Below are positions 13,090 to 13,854 of a stretch of 13,854 bases of DNA, in pieces. The DNA is from Chthoniobacter sp. (lineage in GTDB: Bacteria > Verrucomicrobiota > Verrucomicrobiia > Chthoniobacterales > Chthoniobacteraceae). The first letter of the stretch is position 1, and each line of letters starts with the position of its first letter. Made by a program: the position numbers and the translations under genes. Under the pieces are notes generated by a model, which had not been told where the DNA came from, did no database searches, and saw nothing but the letters and a program-made list of their open reading frames with translations. The stretch covers positions 1 through 13,854 of the forward strand of contig JANXWQ010000288.1 in the NCBI GenBank assembly GCA_025351065.1. Direction: 5' to 3'.

Positions 13090-13319
13090 ACCGCTGCGAC
13101 CACATTTGCAAACCTTCAAATCGCTCCTGCCACGCTGGAAAGGCGGCTGAAATATCTGCTCGCGCAAGCCGGGTGGAGCGGCGCGGATGTCGGGCGGTTT
13201 CCCAGCCTCGACGGGACGATGGGCCATAAAATCCTGCGCGGGGAGCGCAAGCTCACGGTGGCGCATGGAAAAAACTGGCGGCGGCCTTCCATCTGAGCCC
13301 GAGCTACTTCATCGCGTAA
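13090..13319 (+). pseudogene. truncated, frameshifted HigA/XRE-like antitoxin remnant
   Basis: Frame 1 after a TGA (13087-13089) reads TLERRLKYLLAQAGWSGADV and GHKILRGERKLTVAH (about 13132-13266), a helix-turn-helix typical of HigA/XRE antitoxins. It then derails to GKNWRRPSI-stop. The other frame continues the family pattern as WKKLAAAFHLSPSYFIA before TAA (13317-13319). Adding one A to the six-A run at 13269-13274 would restore AHGKKLAAAFHLSPSYFIA, so a one-base deletion in a homopolymer is the likely lesion. No ATG, GTG or TTG in frame precedes the conserved part, so the 5' end also seems lost. No HigB-type toxin gene is visible. A sequencing error could explain the frameshift but not the missing start. 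Confidence 0.75.
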
Positions 13320-13409
13320 GCCGTTGCTGAGCGCGGAGCGGACGGTTTAGAAAAGGTTGGCAGCCGAGTCGGCCCGCTGGTAGCAGAGGCGAAGAACGGC
13401 CTCATCTTC

Positions 13410-13854
13410 ATGCTCAACAGTATCCATCTGAAAAACTTCCGGGCCTTCCGAGACACCGAGATCGGTCCGTTCAACCGTGTCAATTTGATTGCTGGTTTGA
13501 ATAACACGGGAAAGACCGGATTGCTGGAGGCGATCTTTTTGGCGGTAAGCGATCAACGTCTCGGAGGCGACCTTACCCCAGAAAAATTACCCACGCTTTT
13601 TCGCACGTTTTCCCAGAATGCTGACGTGGTTGAAAATTTTTGGCGCTGGCTGATCAAAGATAAGCAGGTTGGCAAAGATGTAGTTATCGCAACCTTTGAT
13701 GATCTATCACATGAGAGGTGGGCGGTGCTATCGGTCAAAGAGACAAGTCAGATAGACATGGGATTTCCGCTCATACATATTGGGATGCTAGGTCACTTAA
13801 GGTCTTACAAACCAGCGTCCTCATCCGCACCGAATCTCAAGACAGCCATTTTTT
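13410..13854 (+). CDS. AAA-family ATPase, RecF/OLD-like P-loop (3' end outside window)
   Basis: The 148 visible residues begin MLNSIHLKNFRAFRDTEIGP, the usual opening of SMC/RecF/OLD-like AAA ATPases. The Walker A motif GLNNTGKT (29-36) and the LLEAIFLAVS helix (38-47) follow. The segment FSQNADVVENFWRWLIKDK (67-85) and the strands after it are typical of COG1106/AAA_21-like proteins, but the Walker B, signature and effector domains lie outside the window. Whether this is a nuclease-linked ATPase (OLD, Gabija or Septu-like) or a lone ATPase cannot be told. GC falls to 42-47% per 60-base line (hand counts, 13621-13800), against about 65% in thiD, and codon use is unlike the neighbours, which suggests horizontal acquisition. 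The frame is open back to the antitoxin-remnant stop, but this ATG is the only good start. Confidence 0.88.
   Translation, partial: MLNSIHLKNFRAFRDTEIGPFNRVNLIAGLNNTGKTGLLEAIFLAVSDQRLGGDLTPEKLPTLFRTFSQNADVVENFWRWLIKDKQVGKDVVIATFDDLSHERWAVLSVKETSQIDMGFPLIHIGMLGHLRSYKPASSSAPNLKTAIF

Overview
The window is GC-rich, densely packed bacterial chromosome. Several features point to Verrucomicrobiota, probably an Opitutae-type genome: an H-X9-DG-like pseudopilin gene standing alone, a secretin-like exported protein, few clear Shine-Dalgarno sequences, and GC-rich inverted repeats placed at gene ends. This assignment is an inference from gene style, not a database result. No rRNA, tRNA or CRISPR array was seen.

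Left part (1-5580). A truncated ArsR-type regulator gene leaves the window on the minus strand; its promoter and a possible operator overlap its start codon. A 50-residue single-span membrane protein follows, then an exported secretin-like protein whose secretin motifs flank a long barrel-like segment, then an NAD(P)-dependent aldehyde dehydrogenase. A GC-rich inverted repeat separates the dehydrogenase from a small PH-domain membrane protein. That gene converges on a prepilin-like gene, and a cytoplasmic cyclophilin with a good intrinsic terminator lies beyond.

Middle part (5583-8541). This holds housekeeping and metabolic genes in alternating orientation: a NAPE-PLD-like metallo-beta-lactamase-fold hydrolase (-), 5-formyltetrahydrofolate cyclo-ligase (+), apaG (-) and thiD (+). 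The gap between apaG and thiD carries 7-bp-phased degenerate repeats running into both start codons. The end of thiD, including its stop codon, lies inside a 63-nt near-perfect inverted repeat.

Right part (8616-12653). Four tightly coupled genes form one operon: a RidA-family protein, a fold-type III PLP enzyme of the D-threonine aldolase / D-serine dehydratase family, a GntP-family permease (the family that includes the D-serine importer DsdX), and an M19 membrane dipeptidase. Together they look like a pathway that imports and breaks down D-hydroxy-amino acids or peptides containing them, with RidA removing a reactive enamine/imine by-product. This is the most coherent functional system in the window.

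End (12663-13854). A small exported helical protein on the minus strand is followed by a truncated and frameshifted HigA/XRE-like antitoxin remnant. Next comes the start of an AAA ATPase (RecF/OLD-like P-loop) with clearly lower GC (about 45% by hand count, against about 65% in thiD). This looks like the edge of a horizontally acquired, possibly defence-related island that continues past the window.
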